Assembly (NCBI GenBank): GCA_017450535.1
Contig: JAFSTK010000092.1
Span: forward strand, 1 to 53,108
Origin: Treponema sp.
GTDB lineage: Bacteria; Spirochaetota; Spirochaetia; Treponematales; Treponemataceae
Length of the DNA stretch: 53,108 bases
Direction: 5' to 3'
The position numbers were made by a program, and so were the translations under genes. The first letter of the stretch is position 1. The number at the start of each line of letters is the position of its first letter. Shown piece by piece: positions 42,301-50,319 of the stretch. The notes under the pieces are model-generated. The model had not been told where the DNA came from. It ran no database searches and worked only from the letters and a program-made list of their open reading frames with translations.

Positions 42301-43886
42301 AATTGATTTACGACTTGAAGAACGCAAACCGCAAGGCGCGCATTTCCGTCAAGCTGGTAAGCGAAGCGGGTGTAGGAACGATTGCGGCGGGTGTTGCAAA
42401 AGCAGGCGCGCAAGTCATTCTGATTAGCGGACACGACGGCGGAACAGGAGCCGCACCGCTCAGCTCAATTCATCATGCGGGATTACCGTGGGAGTTAGGC
42501 GTTGCCGAAGCGCACCAGACATTGATTCAAAACGGACTTCGCACGCACGTCGTAATTGAGACTGACGGCAAACTGATGAGCGGACGCGATGTGGCGATTG
42601 CGGCATTGCTCGGTGCAGAAGAATTTGGATTTTCCACTGCCCCGCTCGTCGCTCTCGGATGCCGCATGATGCGCGTATGTCAGCTGGACACCTGCCCGTT
42701 CGGTGTGGCGACCCAAAACGACAAACTGCGCGCAAAGTTCCCCGGAAAGCCTGAATACGTGGAAAACTTCATGCGCTTTATCGCACAGGAATTGCGCGAG
42801 TACATGGCAGCCCTGGGTGTGCGCACCGTAGAAGATATGGTTGGCCGGACAGACTTGTTGAAACTTAAAGAAAAAATGCCCGCAAGCCGCGCAGGCCTGG
42901 TGGACATGAGCAGAATTCTTGGCGGCGCAGAAACCGCACATTTTATTCCCGCAGACGCATACACCTTTGCGTTTGAAAACACTGTGGATGAAAAACTGCT
43001 TGTGACCAAAGGGGGCGTTACGGGGGATAATCCCCCGTTAGAAGGGGTAGCGAGCAATCGCAAACAAAGTTTGCAAGTGCGAGCGAGGGGAAGGCTTTCC
43101 CCCTCAATAAAAGTCAAATGCACGGACAGAACTGTTGGCACGATTTTTGGGTCAGAATTGCAAAAAAAATACGGAAATACTCTTACAGAAGATAGTTTTG
43201 TGATACAATGTACAGGAGGTGGCGGACAGTCATTTGGTGCGTTCATTCCAAAAGGTTTGACCCTGCGGCTTGAAGGCGATGCGAATGACTACTTGGGCAA
43301 AGGTTTGAGCGGCGGAAAAATCGTCGTTCGTGCGCCAAAAAATGCGAGTTACAAGGCGGAAGAAAACATCATCATCGGAAATGTCGCCTTGTACGGAGCA
43401 ACCAGCGGAAGCGCATTCATCAACGGCATTGCGGGCGAACGGTTCTGTGTGCGAAACAGCGGAGCGACTGCAGTTGTTGAGGGTTGCGGTGACCACGGAC
43501 TTGAGTACATGACCGGCGGCGTAGTGGTTATTCTCGGTGCTACGGGAAGAAACCTTGCGGCTGGTATGAGTGGCGGAACGGCATATGTTCTGGACACAAA
43601 GCATGAGTTGTACAAGAGCCTCAACAAGCAACTGGTAACTATGAGCGAAGTAACCGATGAACATGACCGCACGATTGTAAAAAACCTGATTGAACGTCAT
43701 GTTGCGGAAACAGGAAGCGCGCTCGGAAAAGAAATCTTGGCGGACTTTGCGACATACCTTCCCCACTTCAAGAAAATTGTACCAAACGACTACCAGCGTA
43801 TGCTCGCGGAAATCGGTGCCGCTGAACAACGCGGTCTGACTCATGACGAAGCAGTGCTGGAAGCGTTCAAAAAATTAACAATGTAA
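39327..43886 (+). CDS. gltB: Glutamate synthase large subunit
   Basis: 1519 residues. Transfers the amide of glutamine to 2-oxoglutarate. The GATase type 2 nucleophile is C15 (HDSCGIGLV), implying removal of a short propeptide. The FMN barrel contains GGEDPDR-like GGENPDRLGTEYNSAIKQVASGRFGV and the iron-sulfur Cys set CRMMRVCQLDTCPFG. The GxGxG domain (GQSFGAFIPKG, GDANDYLGKGLSGGKI) closes the protein. Residues of about 1229-1260 come from a GC-rich repeat at 43011-43105, placed in frame just before the GxGxG domain. The small subunit gltD is not in the window. It leads an operon with uraA and purF. Confidence 0.95.
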   Translation: MKETLYESCFEHDSCGIGLVVNIDGTKSHSIVDNALSIVEKLEHRAGKDATGEIGDGVGILLQISHPFFVRVASEAGISLGGERDYGIGMFFFPQDEFLRAQAKKMIEFLAKKEGLPLLGWRDVPVNESVLSTKARESMPVIQQCFVGRPENVAKGVDFDRKLYILRRQFEHSQLKTYVPSFSSRTIVYKGMFLVNQLRSFYLDLQADDYASALAIVHSRFSTNTQPSWERAHPNRFIAHNGEINTIRGNADRMLAREETLSSPTIGAEDIRKVFPAINTSGSDSAMLDNTLEFLVMNGMPLPLAVMVCIPEPWRNDSTMSADKQDFYHYWATMMEPWDGPAAIIFSDGDVVGAVLDRNGLRPSRYYTTKDGMLILSSEVGVLDIPEEQIEQKSRLMPGRILLVDTQSKKIISDSECKDYYAHQYPYGEWLSQNLLKLRELEIPNKKIPVSTQAERDLLYKAFGWTSEDVRELILPMAKNGVEPTASMGVDTPLAVLSEKHPPLYSYFKQLFAQVTNPPIDSLREKIVTDTTVYVGSDGNMLKPESASCGVLEINHPILTGVDVIKIKHLNKSGLKASTVSLLYYTNTSLKAALDELFVSIDREYHNGSNIIILSDRGVDENHVAIPSLLAVSAVEQYLIRTKKRTAISIVLESAEVRDVHQAAMCLGYGARAVNPYLAHECIAELIDKKMLDKDYHTAIDDYNSALLNGIVKIAAKMGISTIQSYQSAQIFEAVGIAPDVIEQYFTNTVSRIGGIGLKEIEEDIAYHHNRAFDPLGRPVDTTLDNVGNHRWRKGPDAEDHLYNPDTIAALQDSTQNGDYAKFKEYTAMVDAPDKPHTLRALLDFNLDESKAIPIEEVESVDEILKRFKTGAMSYGSISEEAHKCLALAMNRLHGKSNSGEGGENPDRLGTEYNSAIKQVASGRFGVTEAYLLSAEEIQIKMAQGAKPGEGGHLPGKKVYPWIAKTRYATPGVSLISPPPHHDIYSIEDLAQLIYDLKNANRKARISVKLVSEAGVGTIAAGVAKAGAQVILISGHDGGTGAAPLSSIHHAGLPWELGVAEAHQTLIQNGLRTHVVIETDGKLMSGRDVAIAALLGAEEFGFSTAPLVALGCRMMRVCQLDTCPFGVATQNDKLRAKFPGKPEYVENFMRFIAQELREYMAALGVRTVEDMVGRTDLLKLKEKMPASRAGLVDMSRILGGAETAHFIPADAYTFAFENTVDEKLLVTKGGVTGDNPPLEGVASNRKQSLQVRARGRLSPSIKVKCTDRTVGTIFGSELQKKYGNTLTEDSFVIQCTGGGGQSFGAFIPKGLTLRLEGDANDYLGKGLSGGKIVVRAPKNASYKAEENIIIGNVALYGATSGSAFINGIAGERFCVRNSGATAVVEGCGDHGLEYMTGGVVVILGATGRNLAAGMSGGTAYVLDTKHELYKSLNKQLVTMSEVTDEHDRTIVKNLIERHVAETGSALGKEILADFATYLPHFKKIVPNDYQRMLAEIGAAEQRGLTHDEAVLEAFKKLTM
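43011..43105 (+). repeat. GC-rich mosaic repeat, copy 4 (inside gltB)
   Basis: The cleanest type A copy: GGGGGCGTTACGGGGG, loop, CCCCCGTTAGAAGGGGTAGCG, an inner GCAAAC/GTTTGC hairpin, then GAGCGAGGGGAAGGCTTTCCCCCTC. It is translated with peptide landmarks PPLEGVAS and RARGRLSPS. The flanking protein (KLLVTK on the left, IKVKCTDRTVGT on the right) joins well to the family if the insert is removed. Confidence 0.9.
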
Positions 43887-43896
43887 GGGGTTAGAA

Positions 43897-45213
43897 ATGA
43901 CTAACGAACAGGTTTTGATGCCTTCAGACAAACCGCCGTTATCCCGATGGATTCCGTTAAGCATTCAGCACGTGTTTGCAATGTTTGGCGCGACGGTTTT
44001 GGTGCCGCTGTTGACTGGCTTGAACACATCGACAGCACTTTTCACAGCTGGAACAGGAACACTGATTTACATTCTTGTTACCGGCGCAAAAGTACCGGCC
44101 TATCTTGGTTCTTCTTTCGCATTTATTCCTGCGCTGGTTGCAATCGGCAAGGGATATGGTACGGCGTATGCGATGGGTGGCGCGATTTGTGCAGGTCTGT
44201 TTTACTGTCTTATCGCACTCATCATAAAATATGCCGGCAGAGAGTGGATAAAAACGGCATTGCCACCTGTTGTCATTGGTTCTGTTATCATCGTCATCGG
44301 TCTTGGTCTTGCGCCGACCGCAATTAACGAAGCATTTTATCTGAACAACAACTACTCGCTCGTTGCGGTAGCAATCGCTGGATTTACACTGGTAATCTCT
44401 ATCGTTGCCACAATGTTCTTCCGCGGTTTTCTGAACACGATTTCAATTCTGTTCGGACTTGTCACCGGATATATTTTTACGCTCATTATGGGAGCAATTT
44501 TCAAAGGTTTTGACATCATCGACTTTAGCGCCGTAACTAAGGCAAGCTGGATTGGACTTCCGTTCTTGCAGACTGACCCTGAAACCGGTGCAAAATTCTG
44601 GATGATGCCAAAATTCAACATCGTAGCCGTGGTGACATTCATCATCATCTCAATCTCAACAATTTGTGAGCATTTGGGTGATACGCTTACCACGTCTACA
44701 GTTGTGGGAACTGATTTTACGAAAGACCCCGGACTGCACCGCACGCTTTGTGGCGACGGTCTTGCGACTGCTTGGGCAGCTCTGTGGGGAGGACCGCCGA
44801 ACACAACGTATGGTGAGAACATCGGTGTTATGGCGATTACAAAAGTATACTCAGTGTGGGTTATCGGCGGTGCGGCGGTTATCGCTATCTTGCTTTCGTT
44901 CTGCCCAAAATTTGGCGCGCTCATAAGCACGATTCCGACACCCGTTCTTGGCGGTATTTGTATTCTGCTGTACGGTTTGATTGCCGCAAGCGGTTTGCGA
45001 AACTTGGTTGAGAACCACGTCGATTATTCAAAACGCAGAAATCTTACCATCTCTTCTGTCATTCTCGTTATCGGAATTGGTGGCGGACTTTTGCAGTTCA
45101 AGGTAGGACAGAACTTTACGTTTACGCTCGCAGGTGTTGCGCTTGCGACGGTTGTGGGCATCGTACTCAATCTTGTCCTGCCTCATAGAGACGAACCGGA
45201 TAGACCGGAGTAA
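43897..45213 (+). CDS. uraA: Uracil/xanthine permease (NCS2 family)
   Basis: 438 residues with about 14 membrane segments. It is UraA-like: an N-terminal PLSRWIPLSIQHVFAMFGATVLVPLLTGL, the substrate loop CEHLGD, and GLATAWAALWGGPPNTTYGEN. Imports uracil by proton symport, although the exact base is uncertain within NCS2. It lies 10 bases after gltB and 15 bases before purF, so nucleobase uptake is tied to nitrogen and purine genes. Confidence 0.9.
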   Translation: MTNEQVLMPSDKPPLSRWIPLSIQHVFAMFGATVLVPLLTGLNTSTALFTAGTGTLIYILVTGAKVPAYLGSSFAFIPALVAIGKGYGTAYAMGGAICAGLFYCLIALIIKYAGREWIKTALPPVVIGSVIIVIGLGLAPTAINEAFYLNNNYSLVAVAIAGFTLVISIVATMFFRGFLNTISILFGLVTGYIFTLIMGAIFKGFDIIDFSAVTKASWIGLPFLQTDPETGAKFWMMPKFNIVAVVTFIIISISTICEHLGDTLTTSTVVGTDFTKDPGLHRTLCGDGLATAWAALWGGPPNTTYGENIGVMAITKVYSVWVIGGAAVIAILLSFCPKFGALISTIPTPVLGGICILLYGLIAASGLRNLVENHVDYSKRRNLTISSVILVIGIGGGLLQFKVGQNFTFTLAGVALATVVGIVLNLVLPHRDEPDRPE

Positions 45214-45228
45214 CAACAGGAACGATTT

Positions 45229-46761
45229 ATGGGATTCAAAGACGAATGCGGCGTGTGCGGAATTTTCAGACCGAGGCATTGTGCCTCTGACGCAACGGCG
45301 GCTTCGATGGCGTATTTTGCGCTTGTGTCATTACAGCACCGTGGTCAAGAAAGTGCGGGCATTGCGGTGAGCGATGTAACTGAAGATGGCGAGACAAGCG
45401 TAAAGATAAAAAAAGAGCTGGGCCTTGTGGGCGATATTTTTCACCACAAGGACTTTGAATCCCTTACCGGACGCATTGCCGTGGGACATGTGCGATATGC
45501 GACAGCAGGCGGACGGACAATTGAAAACGCGCAGCCCATGCTCAATTCGTTCAAATTGGGCTCGATTGCGCTTGCTCACAACGGGCAACTGGTGAACTAT
45601 GAGCCACTGCGGGAAATGCTGGAAGACAGCGGAAGCACGTTCACGTCCACCAGCGACACCGAAGTGATTCTTAAACTGATTGTACGAAAGTTTATTGAAA
45701 ACGGCGGAAAGCCCGGAAGCAAAAAAACTGGCTCTGACGAAGAGCGACATGCAACACAAAAAAAACTGATTGACGCAGTGATTCAGACGGCAAGGCTTAT
45801 CAAAGGTTCTTTCGCGCTGTGCATTATGACCAAAGACATGCTCATCGGTGTGCGCGACCCCAACGGAATCCGTCCGCTGTGCCTAGGTACGTTGGGGGAA
45901 GTCTCCCCCTCGCTCCAGCCCGCTGCGCGTTCTTACGCTACCCCCTCTGCGGGGGAAACTGATTGCGTTTGCACCCCCGCAGCGCCCCCAACATATATCC
46001 TCGCATCTGAGTCATGCGCCATTGATGCGGTAAACGGTAAATTTGTGCGCGACATTGCGCCGGGCGAAATTGTTGTCATCAGCGATGAGGGAACAAAATC
46101 GTATCCGCTTGAAGTCGAAACAAAAAAACAAACCTGCGTATTTGAGTACGTATATTTTGCCCGCCCAGACAGCGTAATTGACAACATCCCCGTACAGGAA
46201 GCGCGCTACCGCATGGGACAGGCACTCGCGCTCGAAAGCACAACTGAAGCAGACGTCGTGACTGGCGTGCCAGACAGCGGCATTGGCGCGGCAATGGGTT
46301 TTGCAAAAGCGAGCGGCATTCCCTACGTGACAGGCATCATCAAAAACAAATACATCGGACGCACTTTCATCGCGCCCACACAAAAAGAGCGTGAAAACAT
46401 GGTGTACGTAAAACTGAATGCCATCGCAAGCGACATCCGCGGAAAACGTGTCGTCGTGATTGACGACTCAATTGTTCGCGGAACAACCAGCCGCCGCCTC
46501 GTGCAAATTCTCCGCCGCGCCGGGGCAAAAGAAGTGCATTTCCGTGTCAGCTCACCGCCAGTAAAATTCCCGTGCCACTTAGGAATCGATACGCCAAGCA
46601 AAAATGAACTTATCTCCAGCCAGCACGAAGTAGACGAAATCTGCAAAGAAATCGGCGCGGACTCCCTCGCATTCATCAGCCTTGAAGGTATGATAAAAGC
46701 CCTGGGCGGCGACAGTTTCTGCAAAGGCTGCTTCTGCGGAGAATACCCTGTAGCTGAATAG
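45229..46761 (+). CDS. purF: Amidophosphoribosyltransferase
   Basis: 510 residues. First step of purine synthesis: PRPP plus glutamine gives phosphoribosylamine. The GATase nucleophile is C7 (ECGVCGIF) after a six-residue propeptide. The PRPP loop is VVVIDDSIVRGTTSRR. Residues of about 222-255 derive from a GC-rich repeat between LCLG and TYILASESCA, inside the GATase domain's surface region; without it the length matches the family. An amino-terminal Cys cluster and the C-terminal GDSFCKGCFCGEYP resemble the iron-sulfur type of Bacillus PurF. Confidence 0.94.
   Translation: MGFKDECGVCGIFRPRHCASDATAASMAYFALVSLQHRGQESAGIAVSDVTEDGETSVKIKKELGLVGDIFHHKDFESLTGRIAVGHVRYATAGGRTIENAQPMLNSFKLGSIALAHNGQLVNYEPLREMLEDSGSTFTSTSDTEVILKLIVRKFIENGGKPGSKKTGSDEERHATQKKLIDAVIQTARLIKGSFALCIMTKDMLIGVRDPNGIRPLCLGTLGEVSPSLQPAARSYATPSAGETDCVCTPAAPPTYILASESCAIDAVNGKFVRDIAPGEIVVISDEGTKSYPLEVETKKQTCVFEYVYFARPDSVIDNIPVQEARYRMGQALALESTTEADVVTGVPDSGIGAAMGFAKASGIPYVTGIIKNKYIGRTFIAPTQKERENMVYVKLNAIASDIRGKRVVVIDDSIVRGTTSRRLVQILRRAGAKEVHFRVSSPPVKFPCHLGIDTPSKNELISSQHEVDEICKEIGADSLAFISLEGMIKALGGDSFCKGCFCGEYPVAE
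45892..45991 (-). repeat. GC-rich mosaic repeat, copy 5 (inside purF)
   Basis: On the minus strand: TTGGGGGCGCTGCGGGGG, a loop, CCCCCGCAGAGGGGGTAGCG, then GGAGCGAGGGGGAGACTTCCCCCAA. The ends are the inverted pair TTGGGGG/CCCCCAA. It runs against the purF strand yet stays open in the purF frame (landmark LGEVSPSLQP). Confidence 0.9.
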
Positions 46762-46764
46762 CCG

Positions 46765-46795
46765 AAAAAAATGCCCTGTCCATAATCGACAGGGC
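46765..46795 (-). terminator. Intrinsic terminator of carB
   Basis: GCCCTGTC (46773-46780) pairs with GACAGGGC (46788-46795). On the minus strand the hairpin is followed by a T run (46765-46771). It lies between converging purF and carB. The plus strand lacks a T run. Confidence 0.85.
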
Positions 46796-46807
46796 AACAG
46801 ACTTCTC

Positions 46808-49800
46808 TTAAAAGTGATTTATATCCACCAGACTCACATTTTCCAGCGCGTACGGAGAGGCAAGGCAATCCGCAAGCGCATGGGCTGTGTCAATCGCGGT
46901 CAAACAGTCGATGTCGTGCTCAACGGCAAGGCGACGAAGTTTTACGCTCTCTGCCACAGGGTCGCGTCCTTTTGCCGACGTGGAGATGACATAGGCAATT
47001 TTTCCGCTTTCAAGCAGCGTCATTACGTTGTCGTGGTAATCCTCATGCACTTTTGCAACATGCGTCACGTCCATTCCGCTTCGCTCAATTGTCGCCGCAT
47101 TTCCTGTGGTGGCATACAAATGGAACCCAAGGTCATAAAATTTACGTGCGAGCGCAGGCAGTTCAGGAAGGTCAGAATTGCGCACGGAAAAGAGGATGCC
47201 ACAAGGAATTGAATCTGTGCGACAATCTTGGGGGTACGGGGGCGTAGCCCCTGTAGATGGGGGTGTCGGCGCAACGCCTTCAGAGCATAGCTCTTTGGAG
47301 ACTCGCTCAAAACGCTTCTCAAGCGTTTTCCCCTTGCAAGCAAGGTCGCTCCCTAAGTGCGACGCAGGGGGAAGGCTTTCCCCCCCATACTTCTTTGGAC
47401 GAATCATCTTCCAGCCGGCAGCGCACATGCCTTTGAAAACCGCTTCTGCACGGGTAGACGCAATGCCCAGAACTTCGCCGGTTGATTTCATCTCAGGACC
47501 AAGATGCGTGTCCACGTCCATGAGCTTTTCAAAACTGAATACTGGCACTTTGACGGCAAAATAATTTGGCTTGCGGTACAATCCCGTGCCAAAACCCATG
47601 TCGCGCACTTTTTCACCAAGCATGGCGCGTGTGGCAAGCTCAATCATCGGAACGCCGGTCACTTTGGAAAGATACGGCACGGTGCGACTTGAACGCGGGT
47701 TAGCCTCGATGATGTACAAGTCGTTTTCATAAATCAAATACTGTATGTTCACCAAGCCCTTTGTGCCAAGCGCAAGCGCCAAATCAACGGACTGACGCAC
47801 AATTTTCGCCTCAATCTCCGGCGCAAACTCACCCGGATACACGGCAATCGAATCTCCAGAGTGAATGCCCGTGCGCTCAATGTGCTCCATAATGCCCGGA
47901 ATCAGCACATCCTCGCCGTCGGAAATGCAGTCCACTTCCAGCTCAGTTCCTTCCATATATTTGTCAATCAGCACAGGATTTTCGATGCCCTGACGCAGAA
48001 TAATTTTCATGTACTCTTTTACGTCGGCACTGTTCCGCGCGACAATCATGTTCTGTCCGCCCAAAACGTAGCTCGGACGCAAAAGCACCGGATAGCCCAG
48101 CCGTTCCGCCGCTTCCAATGCCTCAACTTCGGTAAAAATCGTAAGACCTTTCGGGCGATGAATGTTCAGGCGGTCGCACAACTCCTCAAAACGCTCGCGG
48201 TCTTCGGCAAGGTCAATCGCATCCGCGCTCGTTCCCAAAATTTTTACGCCGTGCTCATCCAGATACTTCGCAAGCTTAATCGCCGTTCCGCCGCCAAATG
48301 CCACCACAACGCCAATCGGTTTTTCCACGGCAAGCACATTCATCACATCTGCCGGAGTAAGCGGCTCAAAATACAACCTGTCCGCCGTGTCAAAATCCGT
48401 GGAGACCGTCTCCGGGTTGTTGTTGATAATCGCCACCTCGTAGCCCAATTTTTTGAGCGACCACACACACTGAACGCTCGCGTAGTCAAATTCAATGCCC
48501 TGCCCGATACGGATTGGTCCCGAGCCAAGAACGACGATGGTTCGTCGTTCGCTACGCGAACTTAACGAGTTTTCTGCCGAAAACTCGCGGAATTTATGTG
48601 CTGTTTCAGCTAAGAATTTTTCCGCCTCGTTCTCGCCGCCAGTCGTGGAATAAAAATACGGTGTCTCCGCATCAAACTCGCCCGCACAGGTATCGACCAT
48701 TTTAAAAGAGCGCGGCTGATATTGCAGTTCGCCGGAACCTGTATCACGCGATGCAATATTCTCCAGCTTCCACAAGAACCACTCGTCAATCTTCGTGATT
48801 TCATGAATCTCGTCTACGGTGAGAAGTTTGCGTTTTAATGCCTGATAGATTGCAAAAATGCGCTGGTCGGTGCATTGTGCGACGCGCTCACGGATTTTTT
48901 CGTCGCCCTCTTTTTGGAATGCCGGCAAGTTCAAGTCTTTTACGCCCACTTCAAGACCACGGGCGGCTTTTAGAATCGCTTCCTCAAAGTTCTGGCCGAT
49001 TGCCATTACTTCGCCGGTCGCCTTCATCTGAGTACCGAGTTTTCGGGCGGCGTAGACAAATTTGTCGAACGGGAATTTCGGCATTTTGACGACCACATAA
49101 TCCAAAACCGGCTCAAAACATGCCTTTGTCTTTTTGGTGACAAAGTTTGGAATCTCGTCGAGCGTAAAGCCCACGGCAATGAGCGCGGCAACTTTTGCAA
49201 TCGGATAGCCGGTCGCTTTTGACGCAAGGGCGGAAGAACGGGAAACACGCGGGTTCACTTCGATGACGGCGTATTCAAAGGTGTCGGGGTTCAATGCAAA
49301 CTGACAGTTACAGCCGCCTTCAATTTCAAGCGCAGAAATGATGTTCAGTGCCGCCGAGCGTAGCATCTGGTATTCTTTGTCGGCAAGGGTGACTGTCGGC
49401 GCGATGACGATTGTGTCTCCCGTGTGAACGCCAACTGGGTCAAAGTTTTCCATCGAACAGACGGTGATTACGTTACCCTTTGAGTCGCGCATCACTTCAA
49501 ACTCTACTTCTTTCCAACCGGAAATACATTTTTCTACCAAAATTTGATGAATCGGCGAACGATGAAGTCCGTTGTGGGCAATCTCATCCAGCTCGCGGTC
49601 ATTCGCCACAATGCCACCGCCTGTTCCGCCAAGCGTAAATGCTGGTCTGATAATCGCCGGGAAACCAATTTCGTTGTGAACAAAGTCCGCCGCATCTTCA
49701 TACGTTGTCACGACTTTTGACGGAATGCACGGCTCCCCGATTGACTCCATTGTGTCCTTAAACATCTGGCGGTCTTCTGCCTTGTCAATTGTGAGCGGCC

Positions 49801-50155
49801 GTGCGCCCAAAAGTTGTACTCCGTGGCTCTCCAAAAAGCCTGATTTTGCCAGCTCCATCGAAAGGGTCAACCCAGTCTGTCCGCCTAATGTCGAAAGGAG
49901 TGAGTCAGGCTTTTCTTTTTCGATGATACGTTTGAGTGTCGGAAGCGTAAGCGGCTCAAGATAAATCTCGTCCGCCATCACGTGGTCGGTCATCAACGTC
50001 GCCGGGTTTGAGTTCACCAAGCACACTTCCAATCCCTGCTGCTTCAACGCCTTGCACGCCTGATTTCCCGCGTAGTCAAATTCCGCCGCCTGACCAATTA
50101 CAATCGGACCGCTTCCAATAATCATCACTTTGTGGATATTTTTATTAAGTGGCAT
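46808..50155 (-). CDS. carB: Carbamoyl-phosphate synthase large subunit
   Basis: 1115 residues. Makes carbamoyl phosphate from bicarbonate, ATP and ammonia delivered by CarA. Two ATP-grasp halves are seen (GSGPIVIGQAAEFDYAGNQACKAL and GSGPIRIGQGIEFDYASVQCVWSLKK), then an MGS-like allosteric domain at the end (LYATTGNAATIERSG, KGRDPVAESVKLRRLA). Residues of about 924-976, in the linker before the MGS domain, come from a GC-rich repeat, which explains the excess of about 45 residues over the usual length. GGAG lies six bases before the ATG. Confidence 0.96.
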   Translation of the reverse strand: MPLNKNIHKVMIIGSGPIVIGQAAEFDYAGNQACKALKQQGLEVCLVNSNPATLMTDHVMADEIYLEPLTLPTLKRIIEKEKPDSLLSTLGGQTGLTLSMELAKSGFLESHGVQLLGARPLTIDKAEDRQMFKDTMESIGEPCIPSKVVTTYEDAADFVHNEIGFPAIIRPAFTLGGTGGGIVANDRELDEIAHNGLHRSPIHQILVEKCISGWKEVEFEVMRDSKGNVITVCSMENFDPVGVHTGDTIVIAPTVTLADKEYQMLRSAALNIISALEIEGGCNCQFALNPDTFEYAVIEVNPRVSRSSALASKATGYPIAKVAALIAVGFTLDEIPNFVTKKTKACFEPVLDYVVVKMPKFPFDKFVYAARKLGTQMKATGEVMAIGQNFEEAILKAARGLEVGVKDLNLPAFQKEGDEKIRERVAQCTDQRIFAIYQALKRKLLTVDEIHEITKIDEWFLWKLENIASRDTGSGELQYQPRSFKMVDTCAGEFDAETPYFYSTTGGENEAEKFLAETAHKFREFSAENSLSSRSERRTIVVLGSGPIRIGQGIEFDYASVQCVWSLKKLGYEVAIINNNPETVSTDFDTADRLYFEPLTPADVMNVLAVEKPIGVVVAFGGGTAIKLAKYLDEHGVKILGTSADAIDLAEDRERFEELCDRLNIHRPKGLTIFTEVEALEAAERLGYPVLLRPSYVLGGQNMIVARNSADVKEYMKIILRQGIENPVLIDKYMEGTELEVDCISDGEDVLIPGIMEHIERTGIHSGDSIAVYPGEFAPEIEAKIVRQSVDLALALGTKGLVNIQYLIYENDLYIIEANPRSSRTVPYLSKVTGVPMIELATRAMLGEKVRDMGFGTGLYRKPNYFAVKVPVFSFEKLMDVDTHLGPEMKSTGEVLGIASTRAEAVFKGMCAAGWKMIRPKKYGGESLPPASHLGSDLACKGKTLEKRFERVSKELCSEGVAPTPPSTGATPPYPQDCRTDSIPCGILFSVRNSDLPELPALARKFYDLGFHLYATTGNAATIERSGMDVTHVAKVHEDYHDNVMTLLESGKIAYVISTSAKGRDPVAESVKLRRLAVEHDIDCLTAIDTAHALADCLASPYALENVSLVDINHF
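47228..47386 (+). repeat. GC-rich mosaic repeat, copy 6 (inside carB)
   Basis: A type B copy with GGGGTGTCGGCGCAACG and GTGCGACGCAGGGGGAAGGCTTTCCCCCC. Between them is the GACTCGCTCAAAACGCTTCTC..AAGCGTTTTCCCC hairpin module, also present in the coaBC-upstream copy, and GGTCGCTCCC. It is read in the carB frame on the opposite strand (landmarks GGESLPPASH and GVAPTPPS). Confidence 0.9.
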
Positions 50156-50165
50156 TTAAAACTCC

Positions 50166-50200
50166 AAAAAAAATAGCGACCCCACAAAAAGTGAAGTCGC
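50166..50200 (-). terminator. Promoter-proximal terminator in the carB leader (attenuator candidate)
   Basis: On the minus strand GCGACTTCAC (50191-50200) pairs with GTGGGGTCGC (50176-50185) around a TTTTT loop, followed by TATTTTTTTT (50166-50175). The GGAG site at 50162-50165 abuts the T run and the ATG is at 50155. carB must be transcribed through it. Confidence 0.8.
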
Positions 50201-50213
50201 CATTGACTGTCAT

Positions 50214-50242
50214 ACTATAGCATTTTTATCGCAGAATGGGAA
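50214..50242 (-). promoter_or_regulatory. Promoter of carB
   Basis: On the minus strand TTCCCA (50237-50242), a 17-base spacer and TATAGT (50214-50219). The start point is predicted near 50207, seven bases before the terminator hairpin. Confidence 0.55.
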
Positions 50243-50293
50243 GAGCGCAAAAGAATTTTGATTTTTTTCATAGTGAATTCAAATAAATCGTGC

Positions 50294-50299
50294 TATAAT
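50294..50299 (+). promoter_or_regulatory. -10 box of the membrane GGDEF gene
   Basis: GTGCTATAATT, 20 bases before ATG 50320. It is the same extended -10 string as before the other GGDEF gene. Confidence 0.45.
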
Positions 50300-50319
50300 T
50301 GAATATTGGAAAATCTGGT

